Part shown: in pieces, positions 26,199-34,941 of the stretch | How positions within the stretch are numbered: position 1 is the stretch's first letter | How the letters are laid out: each line of letters opens with the position of its first letter | Origin: Calditrichota bacterium | Lineage (GTDB): Bacteria > Calditrichota > Calditrichia > JAJRVZ01 | Length of the DNA: 42,163 nt | NCBI GenBank assembly: GCA_024277055.1 | Contig: JAJRVZ010000247.1 | Location: forward strand, 1-42,163 | Direction of reading: 5' to 3' | Notes under the pieces: model-generated | The model's database searches: none | What the model saw: the letters and a program-made list of their open reading frames with translations, nothing else | What the model was told of the DNA's origin: nothing | Position numbers and translations under genes: made by a program

Positions 26199-28823
26199 AT
26201 GGCCGGAAAAAAAAGTAAAACCACACCCCTGATGGAACAGTATCTGAAAATCAAATCCGATCACCGGGATGCTGTTCTGCTGTATCGAATGGGTGATTTC
26301 TATGAAACCTTTTACGATGATGCGAAAATCATCTCCAGGGTTCTCGGCATTGCGCTTACGAAAAGAGCACACGGGAAATCAGCCCAGGTACCGCTCGCCG
26401 GGTTTCCCTTTCACGCACTGGATAATCATTTACACAAGCTGGTAAGGGCCGGTTACCGGGTGGCGATTTGCGAGCAGGTGGAAGACCCGAAACTGGCAAA
26501 AGGAGTGGTAAAACGGGAAGTGATTGAAATTGTTACTCCCGGCGCAACGCTTTCGGAAAGACTGCTCGATCACAAAACGAACAACTACCTGGGAGCCGTA
26601 TTTATTGAAGGTGATCAGGCCGGGCTGGCTTTTGCGGATGTTTCGACGGGTGAATTCATCGCGACGTCGATTTCCGGGCAGGAACTGCGGGAACAACTGC
26701 TGTCTTTTCAGCCGCGGGAAATTCTGCTGGCGGAAAGTCAATTTGAAGCGTTGCAGAATCGCATCGCAACCACAACCGACCTGATGTTTACCCGCCGTGA
26801 CGACTGGGTGTTCAGTACCGATTACGGGCGGGAAATATTATTGAATCATTTTCACACGCATTCGCTGAAAGGATTCGGAGTAGAGGATAACCCGCTGATG
26901 GTGATGGTCGCGGGTGCGGTGCTTAATTATCTGCAGGAAAATTATAAAAACAGTCTGGAACATATCCGCGAATTGCGCCTGCTGAATCTTTCCGATTACA
27001 TGGTTCTGGATGATTCGACGAGGCGCAACCTGGAAATATCCAATACCTTGCGGGAGAATATCGGCGGGAATACGCTGCTATCCGTGCTGGATGAGACCTG
27101 TACGCCGATGGGCGGGAGATTGCTGCGCAACTGGATGACCCGGCCCCTGCGTAATGTAGCGGCCATTCAACAGCGGCTGGACCTGGTCGAAGAATTATTC
27201 TCAGCGGAGGAAACGAGAAGCGAATTACGGAAAATTTTGAAATCCTGTTCCGATCTTGAGCGCCTGACAGGAAAAATTGCGACAGGGCGGGCAAACGGTC
27301 GCGATCTTATCCATCTGCGAAACTCGCTGCAGATCATACCGGACCTGCAAACCGCCATCGGCGACAGCGGTCTGAAAAATCTGCAGAAGGCCTTTGCGGA
27401 CCTGTCCACCGTTCCGCAGGTTTCTGAACTGATTACGAAATCCATTGTTGATGAACCGCCGCCGACAATTAAAGAAGGGGGGCTGTTAAAATCCGGTTTC
27501 AACAGCGAACTGGACGAATTGAAGGAAATCGCCAGCGGGGGGAAAAAATGGCTGGCGGAGTTGCAGGAGAAGGAACGGAAACGTACCGGAATTCAGACTC
27601 TTAAAGTCAATTTTAATAAGGTTTTCGGATATTATATCGAAATCACAAAAGCGAATTATGACAAAATACCTGAAGATTATATCCGCAAACAGACACTCGT
27701 GAACGCTGAACGGTTCATAACCCCGGAACTGAAGGAAAAAGAGGAAAAGATTCTCGGAGCCGAAGAGAAACTGAAATCAATGGAATATGAATTGTTCCAG
27801 CGGGTACGCGAGGAAATTACCCGGTATACGGAAACCATTCAGCAAAGCAGCCGGCTGATTGCCCGTCTCGATTGCCTGTGCAGCCTGGCCGCCGTCGCTG
27901 TTGAAAATAATTATCAACGACCACAGGTGGATGAGAGCCGCAAACTGCTGATCAAGGAAGGACGTCATCCGGTAGTTGAAAAATTTATGGCTCCCGGCGA
28001 GGAATTTGTCAGCAATGATACCGAATTGGATCCCGAGGAAGAGCAGCTATGGATCATTACCGGTCCGAATATGGCCGGAAAATCTACTTTTCTGCGGCAG
28101 GTCGGGCTGATTGTTTTTATGGCGCAGATCGGCAGTTTCGTCCCGGCAAAGCAGGCACGGGTCGGGGTTGTGGACAGAATTTTTACGCGTGTAGGCGCAT
28201 CCGACAATCTCGCCAGCGGTGAAAGCACTTTTCTGGTGGAAATGAACGAAACCGCGAATATTCTGAATAACGCCAGTGACCGGAGTCTTATTCTGCTGGA
28301 CGAGATCGGGCGGGGTACCAGCACCTTCGACGGCTTATCCATCGCCTGGGCGGTGGCTGAACACCTGCACCAGGAAAAACGCATCCGGGCAAAAACTCTG
28401 TTCGCCACCCATTACCATGAATTAACCGAACTGGCGCTTTTGTTCCCGCGCATCAGAAATTACAATGTTGCCGTCGAGGAATGGGATGATCAGATCATTT
28501 TTGTTCGTAAAATAGTCCCCGGGGGAACGGACAACTCCTACGGAATTCATGTGGCGCAGATGGCCGGGTTGCCGCAGCAGGTAATCGAACGGGCACGGGA
28601 AATACTCTCCAATCTTGAGGCCAATGAACTGACGCCGAATCGGTTGCCGAAACTGGCACGAAAACAACACGGACGTCAAACCGATGTCAATCAACTTTCC
28701 TTGTTTACACCTCAGAAACCATCCGTTGTGGAACAAAAACTGAAAAGTATCGATATTAATAAATTGACTCCCGTCGATGCTTTGGTGCGTTTAAATGAAC
28801 TTAAAAAAATGGTTGACAGTTAG
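26199..28823 (+). CDS. mutS: DNA mismatch repair protein MutS
   Basis: Recognises mismatches and starts methyl-independent or MutL-dependent repair as a dimer. The 874-aa length is typical of MutS1. The mismatch-reading motif FYE is present in MGDFYETFYDDA (domain I, start of protein), followed by connector, lever and clamp domains. The C-terminal ATPase has Walker A GPNMAGKSTFLRQ (from about Gly622), the ABC-like signature region DNLASGESTFLVEM, Walker B LILLDEIGRGTSTFDG and the H-loop FATHYHEL. The C-terminal tail (~800-874) ends the HTH and a tetramerisation-like region. ATG with GGAGA ribosome site. The 3' end overlaps the next gene by 29 bp. mutL is not in the window. Confidence 0.97.
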   Translation: MAGKKSKTTPLMEQYLKIKSDHRDAVLLYRMGDFYETFYDDAKIISRVLGIALTKRAHGKSAQVPLAGFPFHALDNHLHKLVRAGYRVAICEQVEDPKLAKGVVKREVIEIVTPGATLSERLLDHKTNNYLGAVFIEGDQAGLAFADVSTGEFIATSISGQELREQLLSFQPREILLAESQFEALQNRIATTTDLMFTRRDDWVFSTDYGREILLNHFHTHSLKGFGVEDNPLMVMVAGAVLNYLQENYKNSLEHIRELRLLNLSDYMVLDDSTRRNLEISNTLRENIGGNTLLSVLDETCTPMGGRLLRNWMTRPLRNVAAIQQRLDLVEELFSAEETRSELRKILKSCSDLERLTGKIATGRANGRDLIHLRNSLQIIPDLQTAIGDSGLKNLQKAFADLSTVPQVSELITKSIVDEPPPTIKEGGLLKSGFNSELDELKEIASGGKKWLAELQEKERKRTGIQTLKVNFNKVFGYYIEITKANYDKIPEDYIRKQTLVNAERFITPELKEKEEKILGAEEKLKSMEYELFQRVREEITRYTETIQQSSRLIARLDCLCSLAAVAVENNYQRPQVDESRKLLIKEGRHPVVEKFMAPGEEFVSNDTELDPEEEQLWIITGPNMAGKSTFLRQVGLIVFMAQIGSFVPAKQARVGVVDRIFTRVGASDNLASGESTFLVEMNETANILNNASDRSLILLDEIGRGTSTFDGLSIAWAVAEHLHQEKRIRAKTLFATHYHELTELALLFPRIRNYNVAVEEWDDQIIFVRKIVPGGTDNSYGIHVAQMAGLPQQVIERAREILSNLEANELTPNRLPKLARKQHGRQTDVNQLSLFTPQKPSVVEQKLKSIDINKLTPVDALVRLNELKKMVDS

Positions 28824-30786
28824 GCTTTTCCTCTACCTGCTTTTTGCGGGCGCTTCAATTTCCGTGCAGGCGCAGTCCTTCCAATTACTGACCGGTGATG
28901 ATTCGATTCCAATTCTGAATGAAGACGAGGTAAACAAGCTGACCCGAAAATTACGTTTTTCCCGCGGCAAACCACAGGATTATCTGAATGCCGCCCAGGG
29001 TCAGATCAACAAAGGAACGATTTACGGCCGTCAGGCGGCAAAAAAGTTGCTGAACAAAGCGGTTCTTTATTACCCTGACGACGCACGGCTGCAAACCGCG
29101 CTGGCAATGCTTCTTTACCACCAGGGATACCGGGGCATGGCGGCCGATCATCTGGAGGAAATGGTGGAAAAAGGCAGGGCCGACGGACAGGCCTGGTTTT
29201 TGCTGGGAACCATTTTTCAGTCCAAAATGGAAAAACTGCATCATCAGGTATCTTCCGTTTCTTCGGCCATTACCTATGAGAAATATGCCCTGGAATATTA
29301 TGACAAAGCGCGTGTCGCCTACGAACATTGCCTGGAAAGCGGTTTCGGAGCCGATTCGCTGCGACGAAAACTTTTCTGGTTGTACGCGGATATGAATGAA
29401 TACCGGCGTGCCGTAAATGCACTGGGGGAGCTTTCTAACAACACAAGCTGGAAAAACAACCGGCTCGCCGGATTGGGGTTTTATTTCATGAAAAATTACG
29501 AGCGCTCGCAGGTGTTTTTCGAGCGTGAACAAAAAACCTGGCCGCAACAGGAAGCCTGGGCTTACCAGCAGTCGTTGCAGTATTTACAAAAGGATGATGA
29601 GCAACCGGTGCAGGGAATTCTCGCCAGCCGCGATCCGCTTTTAATCACAAAGGTGAATGAACGGGAAGTGGAACACCGGGCGCGGTTTACCTACGCGCAG
29701 GAGCGTTTTACGATTCCGAAACTGGATGTCCAGGGCTGGAAAAGTGATCGCGGACAGATACTCATCCGTTACGGTTTTCCAAAACATATTCTGAAAAACA
29801 GAGCGGAAATGGAAAGCGGCGATGTGTACCTGCCCATGTTATACTGGTTTTATCCCGGGTTTGAAATGGTGTTTTCAGACGATTTTATGAACGGTAATTA
29901 TCGTTTTTCCGAACAGGACCTGCTGGGTACTTCCAGTTTCAAGTCACGCGCTCCGGGATCCTATTCCCTGCACGCCGAAAACCTGGCCAATCGCAATCCC
30001 GATCTATTTACCCTGGAAACCGCAGGGGGCACTCCCGATTTGTATTATGAACTGCTTGACATGCGTGATCTGGAGCGGCGAGGAAAGCTGGACCTGGTAT
30101 GGGCGATAAAAACGGAATTTCCAAAGGACAGTTTACCGGGCTGGGATTTCAGGCTGTTCAGGACGGATAGCGGTCGCGTCGATCCCCTGGAATTCAGTCG
30201 CGGTTTAAAAATATGGCAACGTGATTCGTTGTTTTATTTATTTACCGGTTTGCAACTGGCGGATGCACGGGATGAGGCTGCGAAGGAATTGCGATTCGAA
30301 GGGTATAACCGCAAAACGCGGGAATATTTCCTGCAAAAAATTCCCCTGAATCTGAAATCCCTTCTAGCGGACAGCTTAATCATCAGTGGCATGCGACTGT
30401 CTTTTTACCATCCGTCCGGAAAGGAAACACCAACGCCGCTGCACCGCTTTCATCCATGGGAACGCATGTCGGTTCGATTCAACCTGTCCAACCTTACCTA
30501 TCGGGGATCGCCGGATGACATTGTTATCGCCAGTTACAGAATTTTGTGGATTGAACCGCCGCGAACGATCTGGAAACAGATCGGTGAACTGTTTTCACCG
30601 GACGATGAAAGGAAACCGCGGCTGGAGCTGTCCAATGAATACCAGGTACGTTCGGAAAAAGAACAGGTACAAATGATATTTGATATGCGGACATTACCGC
30701 CCGGGCAGTATGAATTCAGTGTTAAAATAACGGAACCGGCCAGCGATCGGCAGGCAATCCGTAAAACAAAATTGGAAATACAATAA
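28795..30786 (+). CDS. GWxTD domain-containing TPR protein
   Basis: A 663-aa exported protein. The signal peptide covers ~1-26 (FLYLLFAGASISVQAQ). Residues ~55-300 contain TPR-like helical pairs (LLNKAVLYYPDDARLQTALAMLLYHQG, WFLLGTIFQ). The GWxTD domain starts around residue 300 with VQGWKSDRGQILIRYGFPKHI (Gly314, Ser in place of the usual Thr) and continues through YWFYPGFEMVF and DDFMNGNYRF. The remainder, ~430-660, is probably beta-rich. GWxTD proteins are common in the FCB group and are of unknown function. The gene begins inside mutS in another frame, so it relies on the mutS transcript. No lipobox or membrane anchor apart from the signal peptide. Confidence 0.85.
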   Translation: MNLKKWLTVRLFLYLLFAGASISVQAQSFQLLTGDDSIPILNEDEVNKLTRKLRFSRGKPQDYLNAAQGQINKGTIYGRQAAKKLLNKAVLYYPDDARLQTALAMLLYHQGYRGMAADHLEEMVEKGRADGQAWFLLGTIFQSKMEKLHHQVSSVSSAITYEKYALEYYDKARVAYEHCLESGFGADSLRRKLFWLYADMNEYRRAVNALGELSNNTSWKNNRLAGLGFYFMKNYERSQVFFEREQKTWPQQEAWAYQQSLQYLQKDDEQPVQGILASRDPLLITKVNEREVEHRARFTYAQERFTIPKLDVQGWKSDRGQILIRYGFPKHILKNRAEMESGDVYLPMLYWFYPGFEMVFSDDFMNGNYRFSEQDLLGTSSFKSRAPGSYSLHAENLANRNPDLFTLETAGGTPDLYYELLDMRDLERRGKLDLVWAIKTEFPKDSLPGWDFRLFRTDSGRVDPLEFSRGLKIWQRDSLFYLFTGLQLADARDEAAKELRFEGYNRKTREYFLQKIPLNLKSLLADSLIISGMRLSFYHPSGKETPTPLHRFHPWERMSVRFNLSNLTYRGSPDDIVIASYRILWIEPPRTIWKQIGELFSPDDERKPRLELSNEYQVRSEKEQVQMIFDMRTLPPGQYEFSVKITEPASDRQAIRKTKLEIQ

Positions 30787-30848
30787 AGCCTTTGCAGGAA
30801 AAACAAGCCATAACTCTAATATATATTGAAGATAATTTACTTTTTTTC

Positions 30849-30877
30849 TTGCATTAATTTTGATTCTACCTTAGATT
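30849..30877 (+). promoter_or_regulatory. Candidate sigma70-type promoter for the HU gene
   Basis: TTGCAT (30849-30854) and TAGATT (30872-30877) are separated by 17 bp, within an A/T-rich stretch 50-80 bp before the HU-like gene start. The match to TTGACA/TATAAT is partial and FCB-group bacteria often use other consensus elements, so this is a tentative call. Confidence 0.3.
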
Positions 30878-30929
30878 AAAAATCGTAATTACTAATTAAG
30901 CCTGCTTTTCGTATTTGGGAGGACCTCGT

Positions 30930-31247
30930 ATGGAAACCGTAACGAAGAAAGATGTTGCCAAACGAACTGCGAAAGAGTTAAATGAGAAGATCTACACTAC
31001 CGAACGGTTCGTCGATGCGATATTCAAAGTTCTTCGTGAAATCTTAGCCGAAGCAAATCCGGAAGTTCGTATCGAAATTCGTGATTTCGGGGTCTTTGAA
31101 GTAAAAAAGACGAAACCCAAACCAAAGGCCCGTAATCCGCGTTCGGGAGAAATTATTTATGTTCCCGCCCGCCGGAAAACCCATTTCAAAGCCGGCAAAT
31201 TGTTAAAGGATGTATTGAAAACCCCCCTGCCTGCGGAAGAGGAATAA
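30930..31247 (+). CDS. HU/IHF-family DNA-binding protein
   Basis: Small histone-like DNA-bending protein, acting as a dimer on the nucleoid. The ATG at 30930 (105 aa) is chosen because the track's TTG at 30915 lies within the ribosome site TTGGGAGGA. The N-terminal helices (VTKKDVAKRTAKELNEKI, FVDAIFKVLREIL) and the signature EIRDFGVFEVKKTKPKPKARNPRSGE, in which the arm reads KARNPRSGEIIYVPA with the conserved Pro, are present. Extra C-terminal residues (LKTPLPAEEE) extend beyond the ~90-aa average. It could be HU or an IHF subunit; the family cannot be split safely from sequence. It is followed by ruvX after 91 bp. Confidence 0.93.
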   Translation: METVTKKDVAKRTAKELNEKIYTTERFVDAIFKVLREILAEANPEVRIEIRDFGVFEVKKTKPKPKARNPRSGEIIYVPARRKTHFKAGKLLKDVLKTPLPAEEE

Positions 31248-31338
31248 CCGGTTGGTCCTTTTATAACACACACAATTTTCTTCATTTGATTTAACCGCAT
31301 TTATTAAATAAATTTGCGCCTGTTAATCAACGGCATAT

Positions 31339-31758
31339 ATGTATCGAATTCTGGCAGTAGATATCGGTGAAAAGCGTATCGGAATCGCAATTTCTGATCT
31401 GATGCAGATAATTGCCCAACCGCTCGAAACCTGGAAATGGACGGGCTACAGACCGTTCCTTGATCACCTGAAGCAGGTTGTTCGTGAGCAGGATGTGAAA
31501 ATTCTCGTGGTGGGGATACCCTATCGCATGCGCGGAGGCAATTCAGGCAAGACGGATGAAATTTTGAAACTGATCGATCGGCTTAAAAAAGACCTTGACA
31601 TCCGAATAGAAGGTCAGGATGAACGTTTAACGACCGTGATGGCCGAGCGCAGTTTGAGAGAAATGGGCCGGGAACCGAGCCGCGAAAGGGATAAGATCGA
31701 TCAGATTGCGGCCGTTCACATTCTTCAGGCCTGGCTGGAAAAACAAAAACCAAATTAA
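31339..31758 (+). CDS. ruvX: Putative pre-16S rRNA nuclease / Holliday junction resolvase YqgF
   Basis: RNase H-fold nuclease of the YqgF/RuvX family, implicated in 16S rRNA 5'-end maturation and possibly in junction resolution. The 139-aa length is standard. The catalytic Asp is in ILAVDIGEKRIGIAISD; further family features are VVGIPYRMRGGNSGKTDEI, EGQDERLTTVMAERSL (conserved DERLTT) and KIDQIAAVHILQAWL with the second Asp. It begins the closely packed run of genes leading to nadD, with only 14 bp to aroF. Confidence 0.95.
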   Translation: MYRILAVDIGEKRIGIAISDLMQIIAQPLETWKWTGYRPFLDHLKQVVREQDVKILVVGIPYRMRGGNSGKTDEILKLIDRLKKDLDIRIEGQDERLTTVMAERSLREMGREPSRERDKIDQIAAVHILQAWLEKQKPN

Positions 31759-31772
31759 GAAAGAATCCAATT

Positions 31773-32786
31773 ATGGTAATTACAATAGAGCCGGAAACCC
31801 CGGAACAACAGATAGAAGCGGTTATAAAAAAACTGAATGAAATGGGGTTCGATGTTCACCGTTCCACGGGTGTTAACCGCACCGTGCTGGGTGTTATCGG
31901 CAATACGGCCGCTATCGATATTCGTGACCTGAAGATAATGCCGGGTGTTGCGGATGCCTATCGCATCACCGAACCGTACAAACTGGCGTCGAGATCCTAT
32001 CATCATGAAAACACCGTGCTCCAAATAAAAGATATCGAGATCGGCGGCGAAGAAATCATTATTATCGCCGGACCGTGCTCGGTGGAATCCCGCGAGCAAA
32101 CCATGGAGATTGCGGAGCAGGTCAGCGCCAAAGGAGCCAGGGCACTGCGCGGAGGGGCGTTCAAACCGCGTACTTCACCCTATGCCTTTCAGGGCCTTGG
32201 CGAAGAGGGATTAAAATACCTGCGCGAGGCCGCGGATAAATTCGGTATGCTGGTAATCACCGAGGTGATGGATAAGGACCAGATCGAGCTGGTCAGTGAA
32301 TATGCCGATATTCTGCAGGTCGGCGCGCGCAATATGCAGAATTTTACCTTTATCCGTGAACTGGGAAAGGCAAAACGGCCGGTGTTTCTGAAACGAGGCA
32401 TGTCCGCTACGATTCAGGAGTGGCTGATGGCGGCTGAATATGTTCTTTCCGGCGGGAATCATAATGTAATTCTTTGCGAACGCGGCATTCGTACGTTTGA
32501 AACCTACACCCGTAATACACTGGATATCAGTGCCATTCCCGTGGTTAAAAAACTGAGTCACCTGCCGGTATTTGCAGATCCGTCGCACGGTACCGGCATC
32601 CGCGATAAAGTAATTCCGATGGCCCGTGCATCCATCGCCGCCGGTGCGGACGGTATTATGGTGGAAGTTCATAATGATCCCGATCATGCCCAGTCGGACG
32701 GGGCGCAATCGCTGTATCCGGAGCAGTTCGCGGAACTTATGGTTCAATTGAAAACGATTGCCGGTGTAATCGGGCGTAAATTATAG
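31773..32786 (+). CDS. aroF: 3-deoxy-7-phosphoheptulonate synthase (type I-beta, regulated)
   Basis: First enzyme of the shikimate pathway: condenses phosphoenolpyruvate and erythrose 4-phosphate to DAHP. The 337-aa protein has an N-terminal ferredoxin-like domain (~1-70, TPEQQIEAVIKKLNEMGF...) as in the Thermotoga-type enzyme, where it mediates feedback control by aromatic amino acids. The barrel follows: IIIIAGPCSVES, GARALRGGAFKPRTSPYAFQG (phosphate-binding), LQVGARNMQNF, VFLKRGMSATIQEW, CERGIRTFE and PVFADPSHGTG with the metal-ligand His. tyrA follows 52 bp downstream, which supports a role in tyrosine and phenylalanine supply. Confidence 0.96.
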   Translation: MVITIEPETPEQQIEAVIKKLNEMGFDVHRSTGVNRTVLGVIGNTAAIDIRDLKIMPGVADAYRITEPYKLASRSYHHENTVLQIKDIEIGGEEIIIIAGPCSVESREQTMEIAEQVSAKGARALRGGAFKPRTSPYAFQGLGEEGLKYLREAADKFGMLVITEVMDKDQIELVSEYADILQVGARNMQNFTFIRELGKAKRPVFLKRGMSATIQEWLMAAEYVLSGGNHNVILCERGIRTFETYTRNTLDISAIPVVKKLSHLPVFADPSHGTGIRDKVIPMARASIAAGADGIMVEVHNDPDHAQSDGAQSLYPEQFAELMVQLKTIAGVIGRKL

Positions 32787-32838
32787 AAGGCAGTTGACCG
32801 GGGTAATCCCGTACTCATAAAAATACGAAACGCATTCC

Positions 32839-33909
32839 ATGAAAATTGTTATCGCCGGCCTGGGGCTGATGGGCGGTTCGCTGGCCCTGGCTCTCTCCCG
32901 TCAAAAAAATAAACACCGGATAATCGGTTGGGATTTTCCACCGATACTTGAACAGGCAGTAAAGAACGGCGTAGTTGGCGAGGCCGTTAAAAACTGGCCG
33001 CAGGATTGTGCCGGCGCCGATGTTGTTTTTCTGGCCACACCTGTTTCGGTTATCAAACAGCAGATGCGGGAATTGAACGGTGTTGTGGACAAGTCAACGG
33101 TTGTCAGTGACCTGGGCAGCACCAAATCGGAAGTACTGGAGGAAGTGGAGCGCATTGAATTTACCGGAACATTTGTTGGCGGGCATCCGCTGGCCGGTTC
33201 GGAAAAAAGCGGTCTGCAGGCGGCAGATACCCTGCTGATGGAAAACGCTATCTATGTACTTTGCAATGCGACGTTTGACACTCCGCCCCTGCCGGATAAA
33301 CTGGTGCAATTGCTGGAATCGCTCAAAGCGCGTCTGTTGCATTTGCCGGCAGTGGAACATGACCGTATTGTCGCCTATATCAGCCATTTGCCGCAAATTA
33401 TATCGGTGGCATTGATGAATCTGGTCGGTGGTAAAAACGAATCCAATCCGTTATATGTGAAGATGGCCGCCGGCGGTTTCCGGGATCTGACGCGTATCGC
33501 CTCCAGCCCGTACAGTATGTGGAAGGACATCGTTGACAGCAATGCGAAGAATATATCGAAAGCTGTGAACGAATTCAGTAAACAGCTGGATCAACTGGCA
33601 CAACGGCAGGCTGATCTCGAAAAGGGTTTTAACCGAGCCAATCAATACCGGTCGGAAATCCCGCGCAGTCACAAAGGATTTATCTCCCCGTTGATCGATG
33701 TATTGGTTAAGGTGCGCGATGAAGTGGGGGTGATTGCAAAAATCTCCAATGCGCTGTTCAATGAAGCGGTGGATATCCGTGATATCGAACTGATAAAAAT
33801 GCGCGAGGGAGAGGGTGGTATTTTCCGGTTGTCGTTCGCATCGGAACACGACGCTGAAAGAGCGGTGGGTATTTTAAATTCATTAAATTTTGAAGCCTAT
33901 ATCAGGTAA
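32839..33909 (+). CDS. tyrA: Prephenate dehydrogenase with ACT domain
   Basis: Oxidative decarboxylation of prephenate to 4-hydroxyphenylpyruvate using NAD(P), in tyrosine synthesis. The 356-aa protein has a Rossmann N-terminus (IVIAGLGLMGGSLALAL), VFLATPVSVI, SDLGSTKSEVLEEVE, FVGGHPLAGSEKSG and the HDRIVAYISHLPQ motif with the catalytic His context. A C-terminal ACT domain (~292-356, DEVGVIAKISNALFNEAVDI) is the likely site for tyrosine feedback. No chorismate mutase domain is fused. It lies between aroF and an oxidoreductase gene 12 bp downstream. Confidence 0.95.
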   Translation: MKIVIAGLGLMGGSLALALSRQKNKHRIIGWDFPPILEQAVKNGVVGEAVKNWPQDCAGADVVFLATPVSVIKQQMRELNGVVDKSTVVSDLGSTKSEVLEEVERIEFTGTFVGGHPLAGSEKSGLQAADTLLMENAIYVLCNATFDTPPLPDKLVQLLESLKARLLHLPAVEHDRIVAYISHLPQIISVALMNLVGGKNESNPLYVKMAAGGFRDLTRIASSPYSMWKDIVDSNAKNISKAVNEFSKQLDQLAQRQADLEKGFNRANQYRSEIPRSHKGFISPLIDVLVKVRDEVGVIAKISNALFNEAVDIRDIELIKMREGEGGIFRLSFASEHDAERAVGILNSLNFEAYIR

Positions 33910-33921
33910 AAGGGAGAGACG

Positions 33922-34932
33922 ATGGAAAAAGTAAAGATCGCGCTGGTCGGAATCGGCGGTATTTCCCAGGTGGTGCGCATCCCCATGCTCAAAAAAAATG
34001 AGGCGGTGGACCTGGTCGCGCTCTGCGATATTGATGCTTCCAAGGTCAGTTTCGTCGCCGATAAATACGATGTCCCCCATGTTTATTATGATATTCAGAA
34101 TTTATTGAAAAAAGAAGAACTGGACGGCATCCTGATCTGTACACCGAATAATCTGCACTATCCGATGGCACTTGCGGCGCTGGGCAAAGGGGTGCACACC
34201 ATGGTGGAAAAACCGATAGCCCTGAATGCCGTGCAGGCGCAGCGCATGGTGGATAAAGCAAAAGACAACAGGGTGAATCTTATTTGCGGAATGAACAACC
34301 GTTTCCGCGATGATGCGGTTATCCTGCGCGATTTTATTGCCAACAATGAACTGGGCAAACCGTTTTACGCCAAGTGCGGCTGGCTGAAACGCTGGGGCCG
34401 GCGTGCACAGCAAAACTGGATCAGCGATTCGAAAATTGCCGGCGGCGGAGTTGTAATGGACCTGGGCATTCAGCTGATCGACCTGGCACTGTGGCTCCTG
34501 GGCAAGCCGAAGGTTACCGGTGTAAAATCCTATTTCTATAACCTGTTCGGCAGCGGTGATGTGGAAGATTCCGCGCTGGTGGTGATCGAAACGGCGGATG
34601 GCGTGGCGATCACTATCGAGGTGTCCTGGCGTTTGCACCTGCAAAAAGATCTTGTGTACACCCATGTCTTCGGAAATGAAGGCGGGGCGTTTCTCAACCC
34701 GCTCAGTCTGAACAAAGAACTGCACGGCAATCTGGTCAACGTCTCTCCCATGCAGGTCGACGCCAACGCCGATATGTTCAAGAAAGCCTATGAATCGGAG
34801 ATTAAAAATTTCGTGGATGTGATCCGAGGAGAAGCGGAGCCGGTCACGCCCGGAGAAGATGCCGTTTATCTGATGAAAATAATGGATGCCGTTTACGAAT
34901 CGGGCAAAACAGCTAAAGCTGTTGAGCTTTAG
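33922..34932 (+). CDS. Gfo/Idh/MocA family oxidoreductase
   Basis: An NAD(P)-dependent dehydrogenase of 336 aa. The Rossmann fold starts with VKIALVGIGGISQVVRIPMLKK. The family motif EKPIALNAVQAQRMVD (Lys of EKP) and the C-terminal substrate domain with CGWLKRWGRRAQQNWI and GGVVMDLGIQLIDLALWLLG, including the metal/catalytic-type Asp, follow. The substrate, normally a sugar or cyclitol, cannot be told from sequence. The gene sits between tyrA and lnt with tight spacing (12 and 9 bp) and a GGGAGAG ribosome site. It is therefore part of the operon, but its link to aromatic amino acid or envelope metabolism is not evident. Confidence 0.92.
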   Translation: MEKVKIALVGIGGISQVVRIPMLKKNEAVDLVALCDIDASKVSFVADKYDVPHVYYDIQNLLKKEELDGILICTPNNLHYPMALAALGKGVHTMVEKPIALNAVQAQRMVDKAKDNRVNLICGMNNRFRDDAVILRDFIANNELGKPFYAKCGWLKRWGRRAQQNWISDSKIAGGGVVMDLGIQLIDLALWLLGKPKVTGVKSYFYNLFGSGDVEDSALVVIETADGVAITIEVSWRLHLQKDLVYTHVFGNEGGAFLNPLSLNKELHGNLVNVSPMQVDANADMFKKAYESEIKNFVDVIRGEAEPVTPGEDAVYLMKIMDAVYESGKTAKAVEL

Positions 34933-34941
34933 ACGTTTGCA

